Program-made: the position numbers and the translations under genes
From: Parasphingorhabdus flavimaris
GTDB lineage: Bacteria > Pseudomonadota > Alphaproteobacteria > Sphingomonadales > Sphingomonadaceae
DNA: 64,000 nt
Direction: 5' to 3'
Assembly (NCBI RefSeq): GCF_013371215.1
Contig: NZ_JABWMH010000003.1
Coordinates: 558,001-622,000, forward strand
Part shown: positions 46,701 to 56,553 of the stretch, piece by piece
Layout: each line of letters begins with the position of its first letter
Numbering within the stretch: position 1 is the first letter of the stretch
Notes under the pieces: model-generated
What the model saw: only the letters and a program-made list of their open reading frames with translations
Databases searched by the model: none
Told to the model about the DNA's origin: nothing

Positions 46701-47913
46701 CCTCACCGGACCGGTGTCGGCGAGCGCGGATGTCAGCGGCAGCCTCGCCAATCCGCAGATCGAGGGTCTGGTCCGGACCAGCAACGCGCGGCTGGAAAGC
46801 CCGCTGACCGGCACCGTCGTCTCCAACATCAAGACGGTTGGCCGCTTTGACGGTTCGCGTCTGGTCCTGCCCAAATTGACCGGTGTCACAAGCGGTGGCG
46901 GAACCGTCAGCGGCAGTGGCAGCTTCAACTTCGCGGTCGAACCGGACGAAGGCATCGGGATCGTGATGGACATCAATGCCCAGCAGGCAGCGTTGATCGC
47001 GCGGGATGATTTTGCCGCCACGGTGACCGGTCCGATCAAGATACGCAGTTCGGCGGATGGTGGCCTGATCTCGGGCGATGTCACTCTCAATCGCAGCTTC
47101 TTCCGCTTTGGTCAGGCGAGCGCGACCGCGAGCCTGCCCGACATCAAGACGCGCGAGATCAATCGCCGGGCCGACGAACGGCCGGTACAGGTACGCAGCC
47201 GGCCATGGCGCTTTGACCTGACGGCGGATGCCCCCAACCGCTTGCGGGTTGAAGGGCTCGGTCTCGACAGCGAATGGGGTGCCAATCTCAAAATTACCGG
47301 ACCGGTGGATAATTTCATCATGGTCGGCGACGCCAATCTGATCCGCGGGAATTATACGTTTGCCGGCCGTCGCTTCCGTCTCGAGCGCGGACGGATCCGC
47401 TTTGTCGGCAACCAGCCGGTCAATCCGATACTGGATATCGAGGCGGAGGCCAATCTGACCGGGCTGAACGCCACGATCAATGTCACCGGCACCGGCAACC
47501 AGCCCGAAATCGCCTTTACCAGCATCCCGGCTCTGCCCCAGGACGAGTTGCTGTCACGCGTCCTGTTCGGTGCGTCGATTGCCGATCTGTCGGCACCCGA
47601 GGCAGTCCAGCTGGCGGCGGCGGTGGCCTCGCTCAACAGTGGTGGCGGCCTCGATCCGATCAACCAGTTGCGCAAGGCAGTGGGTCTCGATCGTTTGCGG
47701 ATATTGCCGTCCGATACCGACACCGGTTCGGGCACCTCGATCGCGGCCGGCAAATATATCACCCGCCGCGTCTATGTGGAACTGATCACCGACGGCAAGG
47801 GCTATAGCGCCACCCAGCTGGAATTTCAGATCACCCGCTGGCTGTCGATCCTGTCAACCATCTCGACCCTCGGCCGCCAGAGCGCCAACGTGCGGATCAG
47901 CAAGGATTATTAA
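43744..47913 (+). CDS. tamB: Translocation and assembly module TamB
   Basis: 1389 residues. One N-terminal membrane helix (about 21-40, SLVALAVLLILGLIGAAIWL) anchors a long beta-rich periplasmic body. The C-terminal DUF490/TamB domain is clear: PILDIEAEANLTGLNATINV, IPALPQDELLSRVLFGASI and YSATQLEFQITRWLSI. Forms a lipid-conducting beta-taco bridge with TamA. Starts the base after the tamA stop, so the two are one operon. Confidence 0.95.
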   Translation: MAESPDKPRSKLVTWRWPMRSLVALAVLLILGLIGAAIWLDSDSGHRFIIRQVEAQAPENGLRIRIDDIEGSIYAGAQVQGLELADPKGRFFHAGTVAVEWNPLAWIFNELNISEAVITRAKLDRLPELIDSGEDQPLLPNFDIFIGAFRADNLELGPAITGSSQFADLSGSADIRAGRAMVLLDAATTRSGDKILLALNAEPDREKLDIDAEIIAPAGGVLAGMLGLEQDLSVTLEGDGSWRKWDGEFKALINGDPAAQVTLEAREGLFAYDGQLTASMLPDGVAQKLAAPNLVLNGTASFENRLVALDLEARSAALSFTAKGGIDLGRNSLDAMRLETRLIDPSALAANLKAQDFELKALLNGKFSELRYQYLLTAPQLALGKTLLTNVRGEGEGQRDAGGWSIPVELSVAKLIGNGELLQQLLSGFNAKALLRYENDLLFAERARVATNVANGTLDLELRPSTGDFSVDIDANAPGFAVRGVGVADIVASINLGPASSGLSVDGQVNARLRRFDIGFLRELAGGLPELQTGLALGPDGLLRFTDLVVKAPEISFRGSGKQTGAATFAFQGSGRQDTYGRFDLKLDGALDRPRVALLLDSPLPALGLSAVSLQLTPATAGFAYIASGGSTLGPFSSNGMIVTATGQDTAVRVDRLLVSDTLATGTIRPTAQGLAGRLAISGGGVNGDVVFRPGSDRQLIRANLKAENARFDGNPPIFIRTGVLDADIVLIDGKSNIDATLRAQGISRGELMVGRIAANAKLVNGSGSATFTVAGTRGSTFEFQAKADITPDRYQLTGSGQFEGRVLRLTQKLDLRRSGDGWTMAPTTISYGRGSARMSGRWATGNSNLVMALTKMPLSLVDIAYPDLGLGGTVNGTVKLTQSRSQVPVGEAKLTVKGLTRSGLILTSAPVDLGLNIAISQRNAAARGIIKSPEGKTIGRFQGRVTGLGGGRWQDELMRKPLFAQARFSGGAESLWRLTGVETFDLTGPVSASADVSGSLANPQIEGLVRTSNARLESPLTGTVVSNIKTVGRFDGSRLVLPKLTGVTSGGGTVSGSGSFNFAVEPDEGIGIVMDINAQQAALIARDDFAATVTGPIKIRSSADGGLISGDVTLNRSFFRFGQASATASLPDIKTREINRRADERPVQVRSRPWRFDLTADAPNRLRVEGLGLDSEWGANLKITGPVDNFIMVGDANLIRGNYTFAGRRFRLERGRIRFVGNQPVNPILDIEAEANLTGLNATINVTGTGNQPEIAFTSIPALPQDELLSRVLFGASIADLSAPEAVQLAAAVASLNSGGGLDPINQLRKAVGLDRLRILPSDTDTGSGTSIAAGKYITRRVYVELITDGKGYSATQLEFQITRWLSILSTISTLGRQSANVRISKDY

Positions 47914-48165
47914 AGACAGGGCTGACGGAGCCTGAGCGCGAAAGCCGGGGCTGCGGCGACGGGCAGGCATGGCTTCCGCCCCAGCGCTGACAGCTATTCT
48001 CCTTGCTTTGCACGCACTTCACTGTTGCAGTACTCGAGATAATCCTTGTCCATCTCCCCGATCGAAGGCAGGTTGCGACTGACATTCCGGAAAATGCCGG
48101 ATGATCAGGGGCGTCCAGCAGTTGCTTCGGCTTCGAAGCTGGGGCTACCGACAGGGAGAGAGAGA

Positions 48166-49626
48166 TTGACTGAAGCCATCATGGCGCCTTCATCCGTCCG
48201 CAAACCGTCGCTCTGGACAAAATTGGCTTATGGTTTCGGCACCGTGGCATATGGCACCAAGGATGCCGGTCTCAAATATTTCCTGCTGCTGTTCTATTCC
48301 CAGGTGGTCGGGATGGATTCCCGTCTCGTCAGTCTCGCCATCTTGGTCGCACTGGTCTTCGATGCGATCAGCGACCCGATAGTCGGCTACTGGTCAGACA
48401 ATTTCCGATCCAGATGGGGCCGAAGACATCCGTTCATGTACGCCGCCGCCCTCCCGGTCGCCGTCAGCTATTATTTCATCTGGACGCCGCCCGAAGGCTG
48501 GAGCGACGAGGCCCTGTTCGGATATGTCCTGGTCCTGGCCATCACAATTCGCACCTTCATCACCTGCTACGAGACGCCCAGCACCGCGCTGGCGCCGGAG
48601 CTGACCGATGATTATGACGAGCGCAGCAGCATCTTGAGCTTTCGCGGTTTCTTTGGCTGGGTCGGCGGCAATGCGATGACGGTCATCGCCTTCACGATTA
48701 TCTTCCCTGCGTTCGTGACGGTTGCGATTCCCGACGGGCAGTTCAATCCGGATGCTTATGCTTTTTATGGCCTGATGGGATCTGTAGCAATTTTCTGCGC
48801 GATCATGATTTCGGCCCTGGGTACGCATCACTATATTCCCAAACTGAGGCAAGCGCCGCCAAAGCGGGACATGACGCTCAAGATGATCTTTAAAGAGATT
48901 TATCAAACCGTCGCTAGCGGTTCCTTTTTCGCTCTTTTCTCTGCCTCGCTCATAGCCTTTACCGCCAGTGGTTTTGCTGCAGGCCTGTCGTTCTATTTTT
49001 CCATCTATTTCTGGGGATTTACCTCCGCACAGATCGGCCTGATCACGCTAGGTGTGTTTTTGGCGGCGGTTATCGGAGGTTCGCTGGCACCATTTGTGAC
49101 ACGAAAACTGGGCAAGAAACGCGGGGCTCTCACCGTTGGTCTGGTTGCCTTTATCGGACTGCCGCTACCGATTTTCCTCCGGCTGATTGACATGTTGCCG
49201 GAAAATGGGACTCCAGAGATTTTCTGGATAATAGCGGTCGCCAACACGCTCGATGTTGGCCTGATCATTTGTTACCAGATACTCGCGATGTCGATGATGG
49301 CCGACCTGGTGGAACAAGGTGAAGCAAAAACGGGAAACCGATCGGAAGGCCTGTTTTTTTCGGCCTATACATTCATGCGTAAATTTGGCGAAGGCTTTGG
49401 CGTTGTGATTGCAGGCTTTGTTCTATCAGCAGTTGGTGTAGCGGCCGGAGCCACGCAGGGTCAACTGTCGGACAGCACATTGTGGAATCTGGGAGCGGTC
49501 TATGTGCCGGTCATATTGGGGCTTTTCCTTACGGTTCTCGTAATCATCAGCTTTTACAAGGTCGACCGGGCCAAGCATGAAAAGACGGTGAGGGATCTGG
49601 CGGCACGGAAAGTCGCGTCATCATAG
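48166..49626 (+). CDS. GPH-type MFS sugar:cation symporter
   Basis: 486 residues from a TTG at 48166, chosen because GGGAGAGAGA ends about 4 bases upstream; ATG 48181 lacks a ribosome-binding site. Twelve helices. The glycoside-pentoside-hexuronide features include YGFGTVAYGTKDAGLKYFLL at the start, DAISDPIVGYWSDNFRSRWG after helix 2 and CYETPSTALAPELTDDYDER. Typical substrates are glycosides; not identifiable here. Stands alone. Confidence 0.9.
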   Translation: MTEAIMAPSSVRKPSLWTKLAYGFGTVAYGTKDAGLKYFLLLFYSQVVGMDSRLVSLAILVALVFDAISDPIVGYWSDNFRSRWGRRHPFMYAAALPVAVSYYFIWTPPEGWSDEALFGYVLVLAITIRTFITCYETPSTALAPELTDDYDERSSILSFRGFFGWVGGNAMTVIAFTIIFPAFVTVAIPDGQFNPDAYAFYGLMGSVAIFCAIMISALGTHHYIPKLRQAPPKRDMTLKMIFKEIYQTVASGSFFALFSASLIAFTASGFAAGLSFYFSIYFWGFTSAQIGLITLGVFLAAVIGGSLAPFVTRKLGKKRGALTVGLVAFIGLPLPIFLRLIDMLPENGTPEIFWIIAVANTLDVGLIICYQILAMSMMADLVEQGEAKTGNRSEGLFFSAYTFMRKFGEGFGVVIAGFVLSAVGVAAGATQGQLSDSTLWNLGAVYVPVILGLFLTVLVIISFYKVDRAKHEKTVRDLAARKVASS

Positions 49627-49697
49627 GCGGGGCGCAACAGCCTTTTCCCGATCCCGCTTGAGAGCCTGCGCCGATGATTTTTTCACCGGCTCGCCAC

Positions 49698-49730
49698 TAA
49701 AAAGCCCGGAGCAATCGCTTGCCCCGGGCT
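49698..49730 (-). terminator. Rho-independent terminator of glnA
   Basis: On the minus strand AGCCCGGGGCAA, tetraloop GCGA, TTGCTCCGGGCT forms a 12-bp stem (one G-T pair), followed by TTTTA. It lies 27 bp past the glnA stop. The GNRA loop and T-run make it convincing. Confidence 0.9.
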
Positions 49731-49756
49731 TCCTGTTTCCAGTCTGATCGGAAGGA

Positions 49757-51169
49757 TCAGCTCGAATAATACATGTCGAACTCGACCGGGCTCGGTGTGG
49801 TTTCCCAACGGCTGACTTCTTCCCATTTCAGTTCGGCATAGGCATCGATCTGGTCCTTGGTGAACACGTCGCCCTTGAGCAGGAACTCGTAGTCTGCTTC
49901 CAGCGCTTCCAGTGCTTCGCGGAGCGAACCGCAAACCGTTGGCACTTCGGCCAGCTCTGCCGGTGGCAGATCATAGAGATTCTTGTCCATGGCTTCGCCC
50001 GGGTGAATCTTGTTCTCGATGCCGTCGAGACCCGCCATCAGCAGGGCTGCTGACGAGAGATAGGGGTTGGCAAGCGGATCGGGGAAGCGGAACTCGACGC
50101 GCTTCGCCTTGTCGCCCGCTCCGTAAGGAATACGGCAGGATGCGGAACGGTTACGGCTCGAATAGGCGAGCAGCACCGGCGCTTCAAAGCCGGGAACCAG
50201 ACGCTTGTAGCTGTTGGTCGTCGGGTTGGAGAATGCGTTGACCGCCTTGGCATGTTTGATCACGCCGCCGATATAGTGCAGGCACATTTCCGAGAGGCCG
50301 GCATATTCGTTGCCGGCGAAAAGTGGCTTGCCGTCTTTCCAGATCGACATATGTGTGTGCATGCCGCTGCCGTTATCGTCCTTGATCGGCTTGGGCATGA
50401 AGGTTGCGGTCTTGCCATAGGCATGGGCAACCTGCTGCACGACATATTTGTAAACCTGAACGCGGTCGCAGGTCTGGGTCAGCGTGCCGAAGGTGATGCC
50501 GAGCTCGTGCTGGGCGGATGCAACTTCATGATGATGCTTGTCCATCGGCAGGCCCATTTCCAGCATCGTCGCAACCATTTCGCCGCGAATGTCGACGCAG
50601 CTGTCAACCGGAGCGACCGGGAAATAGCCGCCCTTGGCGCGCGGGCGGTGACCCATGTTGCCGACATCATAGTCGCGGCCGCTGTTGGTCGGCAGCTCGA
50701 TATCGTCGATCTTGAAGCCGGAGCGGTCGTAGCCGGTTTCGAACTTCACATCGTCGAACATGAAAAATTCGGGTTCCGGTCCGACAAAGACGGTGTCGCC
50801 GATGCCGGTCGATTTCAGATAGGCTTCTGCGCGGACAGCGGTCGACCGGGGGTCGCGATTGTACAGCGAGCCGTCACCCGGTTCGACAATATTGCAGACC
50901 AGGATCATCATCGGCGTAGCCGAGAACGGGTCCATATACATGGCGTCGAGATCGGGACGCAGGATCATGTCGGATTCGTTGATCGCCTTCCAGCCCTCGA
51001 TCGAGCTGCCGTCGAACATGAAACCTTCTTCCAGCACATCTTCGTCGATGACACCGGCGCACATTGACAGATGCTGCCATTTGCCGCGTGGATCGGTGAA
51101 GCGAACATCGACCCATTCGATCTCATGTTCCTTGATCAGTTTAACAATATCGGATGCTGTATAGCCCAT
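49757..51169 (-). CDS. glnA: Type I glutamine synthetase
   Basis: 470 residues, full length for GSI-beta. Motifs: [20 protein letters not shown], the [17 protein letters not shown] region, [20 protein letters not shown], and the adenylylation site NLYDLPPAE. Makes glutamine from glutamate, ammonia and ATP; the Tyr in NLYDL indicates control by GlnE adenylylation. glnB lies 48 bp upstream on the same strand, the classic glnBA operon. Confidence 0.98.
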   Translation of the reverse strand: MGYTASDIVKLIKEHEIEWVDVRFTDPRGKWQHLSMCAGVIDEDVLEEGFMFDGSSIEGWKAINESDMILRPDLDAMYMDPFSATPMMILVCNIVEPGDGSLYNRDPRSTAVRAEAYLKSTGIGDTVFVGPEPEFFMFDDVKFETGYDRSGFKIDDIELPTNSGRDYDVGNMGHRPRAKGGYFPVAPVDSCVDIRGEMVATMLEMGLPMDKHHHEVASAQHELGITFGTLTQTCDRVQVYKYVVQQVAHAYGKTATFMPKPIKDDNGSGMHTHMSIWKDGKPLFAGNEYAGLSEMCLHYIGGVIKHAKAVNAFSNPTTNSYKRLVPGFEAPVLLAYSSRNRSASCRIPYGAGDKAKRVEFRFPDPLANPYLSSAALLMAGLDGIENKIHPGEAMDKNLYDLPPAELAEVPTVCGSLREALEALEADYEFLLKGDVFTKDQIDAYAELKWEEVSRWETTPSPVEFDMYYSS

Positions 51170-51217
51170 TAGTTAGTCCCTTGGTTCTGGTGTGTTTATT
51201 TGGTTGCGGAAAATAGA

Positions 51218-51640
<423 letters not shown>

Positions 51641-51731
51641 CTATTCAATTACCATGCCAGAATCGATTCGCTCTTAGAATCGCTGATAGGCGTTGATCCA
51701 TTGCTATAGGCTATTCGGACCGCTGACAATG

Positions 51732-51781
51732 CTGCCCAAAAAACAGGCATCTGCAGCGGCCGATGTCCATTTTTTGGGCAG
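51732..51781. terminator. Bidirectional terminator-type hairpin
   Basis: CTGCCCAAAAAA (51732-51743) is perfectly complementary to TTTTTTGGGCAG (51770-51781). Inside, GGCATC pairs with GATGTC. Read either way, the inner stem is followed by a T6 run, as in bidirectional terminators. It lies 28 bp past the stop of the PQQ dehydrogenase gene. Confidence 0.7.
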
Positions 51782-51808
51782 GTGTTTTTTGCTGCCGATA
51801 GCGCGAAT

Positions 51809-53932
51809 TTACCGCGGCGTCGGTGCCGTCATTTCCGGCAGGTTTTCCTTGGTCCAGCGTGACCGGTTGACCACATAGTGACGGATATTCTCCACCTGGG
51901 TTTCGCTCAGCTGTTTTCCGAAGCTCACCATGCCGGCATGTTTCAGCGCCCCGCCGGTGACCACCGATGCCCAGGCATCCTTGTCACCGAGCACGCCGCT
52001 GACCCTGAGGTCGGGCGTGAAGCCGTTGCCGATCGCGCTATCGCCGTGACAGACGATGCAATTGCGACCGAACAATGCCTTGCCGGCGGCGATCTGTTCG
52101 GGGGTTCCTTCCTGTACCGGAGGTTCCCAGATCACTTCGCCTTTTTCAGGCAGGGCCGGCAGTTTTGCCTTTCCGCCGAGTTTCATCACCACCAGCCGGG
52201 GGATGTTGGGAAGCTGGCGCGTTACCCCGCCAGCGACACCGGCGACCAGCGGAAAGGCACCGCCCTTGCTGGTCAGGAAGGCGACATATTGCTCACCGTC
52301 GATCATATAGGTCGATGGCGCGCTGACGATGCCGGACTGCATCTCCATGCTCAGCAGTTCCTCGCCCTTGTCGGCGGAATAGGCCTTTAACAGGCCGGTG
52401 CTGGTGCCCTGGAATACCAGATTGCCGGCGGTGGTCATCGTGCCGCCATTCCAGGCCGCCGGATAATCGCTGCTCCATTCGACCTTGCCGGTTTTCGGGT
52501 TGAACGCCACCAGCTTGCCGGTGGTCGCGGCGATCGCCGCCCTATAGGCATCCTTGTCGTCGGGAAGCTGGCCGATCGACCAGCCAATGCCGACGTTGAA
52601 GCCGAGTCGTTCGCGTTTCTTGTCGATCTCGCTGACCGGCACGTCATAGCCCTGCGGGATCTGCTGGGCCGGAATATAGACGAGGCCCGTCTCCGGATTA
52701 TAGCTCATCGGATGCCAGTTATGCGCGCCCAGAGCGCCGGGGATCGCGATAAACGGCTTGCCGGTCTTGTAGAATCGCGCGTCCGGATTCTCGATCGGTC
52801 GGCCGGTTGTCAGGTCATAGCCGGTGGCCCAGTTGATCCCGTCGACAAAGGGTTCGGCGCTGATCAGGGTTCCGTCGATCCGGTCGATGACAAAGAAAAA
52901 CCCGTTCTTCGGCGCGTGATAGAGCACCTTGCGCATCACGCCGTCGATTTCGAGTTCGGCCTGAATGATATGCTGGGTGGCGGTATAGTCCCAGGTTTCC
53001 GCCGGGGTTTCCTGATAATGCCAGAGATATTTGCCGGTGTCGGGGTTGACCGCGACAATCGACGAGAGGAACAGATTGTCGCCTTCGCCGCCGGAGCGCA
53101 GCCCGTGGTTCCACGGATTGCCGTTGCCGACGCCAAAGTAAAGCTGGTCGAGGTCCTCGTCATAGACGATGCTGTCCCAGACCGTGCCGCCGCCGCCGGA
53201 TTCCTTCCACTCGCCGTCGCTCCAGGTCTTGGCCGCCGCCTTGGCGAAAATCTCGTCGCTCGCGGCACCATCCGGTTTCCCTTCCGGATTGGGGACGGTG
53301 TAGAAGCGCCATTTCAATGTCCCGTCGCGGACATCATAGGCCGAGACATAGCCGCGCACGCCGAATTCCGCGCCGCCATTGCCGATGATCACCATATTCT
53401 TGACCACCCGCGGCGCGCCGGTGATGGTATAGGGCTTGCTGTTGTCGGTGGTCTGGGTTTCCCAAAGCCGTGCGCCGCTGATCGCGTCGAGCGCGATCAG
53501 GCGACCGTCGATGGTCCCGAAGAATAATTTGCCACGGTTGATGGCGACTCCGCGATTGACGACGTCGCAGCAGGCGTCGACCGCTTTCTCGCCCGAGACT
53601 TCCGGATCATAGGACCAGAGTTCCTCGCCGGTCTTTGCATCATAGGCAAAGACCTTGGACCATGCGGTCGAGATATAGAGCTTGCCGTCGACGACCACCG
53701 GAGTCGCTTCCTGGCCGCGCGCGTCGGGCAGGTCCTTGAACCAGGCGATACCAAGCTCGCCGACATTGCTTTCGTTGATCTGGTCGAGCGGGCTGTGCCG
53801 CTGTTCCTTGGCGTCAAAGCCGATATTGTTCCAGTCCGCGTTGACCACCGCATCGGGCGCCGCCGGATCATCGGCCTGATTCTGGCAAGCCACCAGCAAA
53901 AGTGGAGCCAATAAAAATCCCAGCCTGCGCAT
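51809..53932 (-). CDS. PQQ-dependent quinohemoprotein alcohol dehydrogenase
   Basis: 707 residues from ATG 53932. The N-terminus is a lipoprotein signal with lipobox LLVACQ. The eight-bladed PQQ propeller contains the vicinal disulfide pair in EKAVDACCDVVNRGVAI and tryptophan-docking repeats such as GELLSMEMQSGIVSAPSTYM. The C-terminal cytochrome c domain has the haem motif CIVCH in GRNCIVCHGDSAIGNG. Oxidises alcohols in the periplasm and passes electrons to the respiratory chain. Being a predicted lipoprotein is less usual for the family. No PQQ synthesis genes lie nearby. Confidence 0.95.
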   Translation of the reverse strand: MRRLGFLLAPLLLVACQNQADDPAAPDAVVNADWNNIGFDAKEQRHSPLDQINESNVGELGIAWFKDLPDARGQEATPVVVDGKLYISTAWSKVFAYDAKTGEELWSYDPEVSGEKAVDACCDVVNRGVAINRGKLFFGTIDGRLIALDAISGARLWETQTTDNSKPYTITGAPRVVKNMVIIGNGGAEFGVRGYVSAYDVRDGTLKWRFYTVPNPEGKPDGAASDEIFAKAAAKTWSDGEWKESGGGGTVWDSIVYDEDLDQLYFGVGNGNPWNHGLRSGGEGDNLFLSSIVAVNPDTGKYLWHYQETPAETWDYTATQHIIQAELEIDGVMRKVLYHAPKNGFFFVIDRIDGTLISAEPFVDGINWATGYDLTTGRPIENPDARFYKTGKPFIAIPGALGAHNWHPMSYNPETGLVYIPAQQIPQGYDVPVSEIDKKRERLGFNVGIGWSIGQLPDDKDAYRAAIAATTGKLVAFNPKTGKVEWSSDYPAAWNGGTMTTAGNLVFQGTSTGLLKAYSADKGEELLSMEMQSGIVSAPSTYMIDGEQYVAFLTSKGGAFPLVAGVAGGVTRQLPNIPRLVVMKLGGKAKLPALPEKGEVIWEPPVQEGTPEQIAAGKALFGRNCIVCHGDSAIGNGFTPDLRVSGVLGDKDAWASVVTGGALKHAGMVSFGKQLSETQVENIRHYVVNRSRWTKENLPEMTAPTPR

Positions 53933-54090
53933 CACCCGTCTCCCAAAAAGTGCCGGACGCTTGCCATCCGTACATTTAACTGACTAGCTAAATCGGGAGC
54001 ACTTGGTCAAGGCTTATAGGAAGGGGCGTCCGGTCGGCGCGACTTTCCGGGCTGGCCGCGTTTGAGGATCCCCGAATCCGGGATCGGCGG

Positions 54091-55182
54091 CTATGCCTCG
54101 GCCAGACTGGCGAGTCTCAGTTCCATGCCGTGGCCACTGGCGCGCCAGTCAAGCGATGCGCCGAGCGAGCTTGCCAGCGAATTAATCACGCGCGTTCCCA
54201 GGCCCGATGCCGACGCGGCGAGCGCGGCATCCTTTGTGTCGGCCGATCCATTGTCCTTGCAGACGATCGACCATTGATCCTCCTCTGTCGTAATCACGAA
54301 CTCGATTCTGCCCCCGGTTTCCGTCAGTCCGTGTTTCACGCTGTTCGACACGAATTCGTTGACGATCAGCAGCAGGCCGTTCGCCAGATGCGGGGACGCC
54401 CGTCCCCCGCGCACATCGGCGGACAGCGAAACACCTTCGGGAAGCAATTGCTCGAGATCCATGCAGACCCGGCGGAACAGCGATTCGAGGTCGACCGACT
54501 GGCCCTCTTCGAGATCGTGCAATTCGGCGTGCAGCGATGACAGCGACCGAATTCGCATGCTCGCGTCTTCCAGCGCGATCCGCACATTTTCGTCCGGCGC
54601 GGTTCTTGCCTTCATTGAAAACAGCGAACCGATCGACGCGAGCGAGTTTTTCACTCGATGGTCGATTTCACGGCGCAGCATCTGCTCTCTTTCCAGCGCC
54701 TGACGCAAATCCAGTTCCCGCATGACCTGGTGCGAGAGCGCCGTGATCACCTTGCGCTGCAAGTCGCTGAGCACGCGCGGCTGGTGGTCGAGCACGCACA
54801 GGGTGCCGAGCGGCAGCCCGTGGCTCCCTTTCAACACCGCACCGGCGTAAAAACGGAATCCGGGATCGCTGGTACAGAGAGGATTGTCGGCCATCCGCAC
54901 GTCGGCGAGCGTATCGGGGATTTCGACGAACTCGTCCTGCAATATCACATGGCCACACAGGCTGGTTTCGAGCGGCGTCGACCGCACGCCCAGACCCGTT
55001 TCCGCCTTGAACCACTGCCGGTCCTTGTCGATGAAATTGACCACCGAGACCGGCGCTTCACACAATAGTGCCGCCAGTTCGACAATTTCGTCAAACGCCT
55101 GTTCGCGGTCGGTGTCGAGTATGCCATAGCGGCGAAGTTCGCGGAGACGCTCTGTCTCCTGGGGGTGCTGTTCGGGCTTCAT
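54091..55182 (-). CDS. GAF-domain sensor histidine kinase (HisKA_2/HWE type)
   Basis: 363 residues, soluble. N-terminal GAF domain (about 20-165) with the common ETSLCGHVILQDEFVEIPDT stretch. Then a dimerisation helix carrying the phospho-accepting His in RREIDHRVKNSLASI, and an HATPase_c domain with LIVNEFVSNSVKHGL (N box) and a GLGTRVINSLASSL G2-like box. This class is common in alphaproteobacterial light and general stress pathways. No response regulator is adjacent. The GAF ligand is unknown; no conserved chromophore Cys can be assigned. Confidence 0.92.
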   Translation of the reverse strand: MKPEQHPQETERLRELRRYGILDTDREQAFDEIVELAALLCEAPVSVVNFIDKDRQWFKAETGLGVRSTPLETSLCGHVILQDEFVEIPDTLADVRMADNPLCTSDPGFRFYAGAVLKGSHGLPLGTLCVLDHQPRVLSDLQRKVITALSHQVMRELDLRQALEREQMLRREIDHRVKNSLASIGSLFSMKARTAPDENVRIALEDASMRIRSLSSLHAELHDLEEGQSVDLESLFRRVCMDLEQLLPEGVSLSADVRGGRASPHLANGLLLIVNEFVSNSVKHGLTETGGRIEFVITTEEDQWSIVCKDNGSADTKDAALAASASGLGTRVINSLASSLGASLDWRASGHGMELRLASLAEA

Positions 55183-55558
55183 CCCGCGTTATTAGCAGAT
55201 TGTCTTGGCGAAGGAAGGGGCTGTCGCGCCGGACATCATATCTGCAAAATGCGGTCGGAATTTTTGTCGATCACTGGCCGTTTGCGATCAGCGCCGCAGC
55301 CGCCGGTCCGGTTCCCCGCTGCAACGGTTCGCCCCGCGCCGGTCTCGGAACGTCCCCATAATGGGCGCCCATGCCGGCGGTGTTCATCGGGCAGACAGGA
55401 TGACGCGACCAGTCGGGAGGGCGACAAGTTCACGGGTGGTCGAAAGGCCGCGCATTTGTGCCGCCAACCACGAGGGAGACCGGGAGGCGGCACATCATCC
55501 CGAATCCGGCGAGGCGGAGCCGGACAATCATGACGAACCATTTTGAAGGAGAAGACTA
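55183..55558. other. Gene-free stretch
   Basis: 376 bp between the divergent kinase and OmpA-like genes. Several overlapping short frames exist on both strands, but their composition (Arg/Pro/Gly-rich) is what GC-rich non-coding DNA gives. I see no repeat or clear hairpin. GAAGGAGAAG at 55545-55554 is the ribosome-binding site of the OmpA-like gene. Confidence 0.4.
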
Positions 55559-56440
55559 ATGAGCAATATTTCCACCATCAACCGGGCGAGCCTGCTGCTC
55601 GCCACTGCCGCCCTGCTGGCCCCGGCCAGCGTTTCCGCGCAACAGGAAAACCGCGAGGATATCGTCGTCTCGGGACAGCAGGAGGCGCAGGCCATCGTCG
55701 ACCTGTCCGAAGCCCCCCGCGGACCGGAGATCGAAGGCATCATCTCCGCACGCGACAGCAGCCGTCTGCAGGTCACCGCGGACGATGGCAGCAAGACGAT
55801 CGTCGGCTTTTCCGACCAGACCGAGATCAAGGCCAGCAAGGGCCTGTTCGGCCTCGGCCGCAAGGCGCTCGCCACTGACGCGCTGCTCAACGGCCTGCCG
55901 GTCAGCGTCGAAACCGTCCAGGTCGGCGACGAACTGGTCGCCAGCCAGATCAGCCTGCGCGACAAGGATCTCAAGACCGCGAGCATGATCCACAATGGCA
56001 CCGCCCAAGGCTTTGCCGAACAGACCGCGGCAACCGAAGCGCTGCGCAGCCGCGTCGGCGATATCGACAAATATAACGTCAAGGGCACGACCAACGTGAA
56101 CTTCGACACCGGCAAGGCGACCCTGTCCTCGCAGGGCAAGGCCGATCTCTGCGCCACGGCACAGCAGGCCGACGCGATGGACAATGCGCTGTTGCTGGTC
56201 GTCGGCTACACCGATTCCACCGGCGATTACGAATATAACCAGCAGCTCAGCGAAAAGCGGGCCAGCCGCGTGGTCAACTATATCCAGCAGAATTGCGGTT
56301 GGAAGCCCTATCGCATGCTGACCCCGACCGGCATGTCCGAAGCCGATCCGATGGCCAGCAACGACACCGCCACCGGCAAGGCGCAGAACCGCCGCGTCGC
56401 GGTCAATATCCTGGTCAGCAAGGGCCTCGACGGACTGTAA
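55559..56440 (+). CDS. OmpA family protein with DUF5666-like middle region
   Basis: 293 residues. Signal peptide to about residue 28 (PASVSAQ). The middle (about 60-165) is beta-rich, with EGIISARDSSRLQVTADDGS, like DUF5666 domains. The C-terminal OmpA domain has NVNFDTGKATLSSQGKADLC, LLVVGYTDSTGDYEYNQQLS and AQNRRVAVNI, and should bind peptidoglycan. Two Cys (DLCATA and QNCGWK) may form a disulfide. No barrel is evident, so it may be periplasmic or lipid-free outer-membrane associated. Confidence 0.9.
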   Translation: MSNISTINRASLLLATAALLAPASVSAQQENREDIVVSGQQEAQAIVDLSEAPRGPEIEGIISARDSSRLQVTADDGSKTIVGFSDQTEIKASKGLFGLGRKALATDALLNGLPVSVETVQVGDELVASQISLRDKDLKTASMIHNGTAQGFAEQTAATEALRSRVGDIDKYNVKGTTNVNFDTGKATLSSQGKADLCATAQQADAMDNALLLVVGYTDSTGDYEYNQQLSEKRASRVVNYIQQNCGWKPYRMLTPTGMSEADPMASNDTATGKAQNRRVAVNILVSKGLDGL

Positions 56441-56446
56441 AATCGC

Positions 56447-56473
56447 GCGGGGGCGGGCCTGGCCCGCCCCCGC
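56447..56473 (+). terminator. GC-rich stem-loop after the OmpA-like gene
   Basis: GCGGGGGCGGGCC (56447-56459) and GGCCCGCCCCCGC (56461-56473) are perfect complements around a minimal loop, 7 bp after the stop codon. No T-run follows; strong stems of this type still mark transcript ends in GC-rich genomes. Confidence 0.6.
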
Positions 56474-56553
56474 TCATATCCTGTCGGATGATGGCAGGGA
56501 AAAATGCTTTGGTAGCCACGCTGCGAAAGCAGGCGGCGGTCCGGATCAGCGGC

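Noticed and set aside
48166-49626. Glycoside-use gene cluster around the GPH transporter
   Set aside because: No glycosidase or sugar regulator lies nearby; neighbours are tamB and glnA.
55165-55546. Several overlapping frames between the kinase and the OmpA-like gene
   Set aside because: Arg/Pro/Gly-rich and mutually overlapping, with none preferred.
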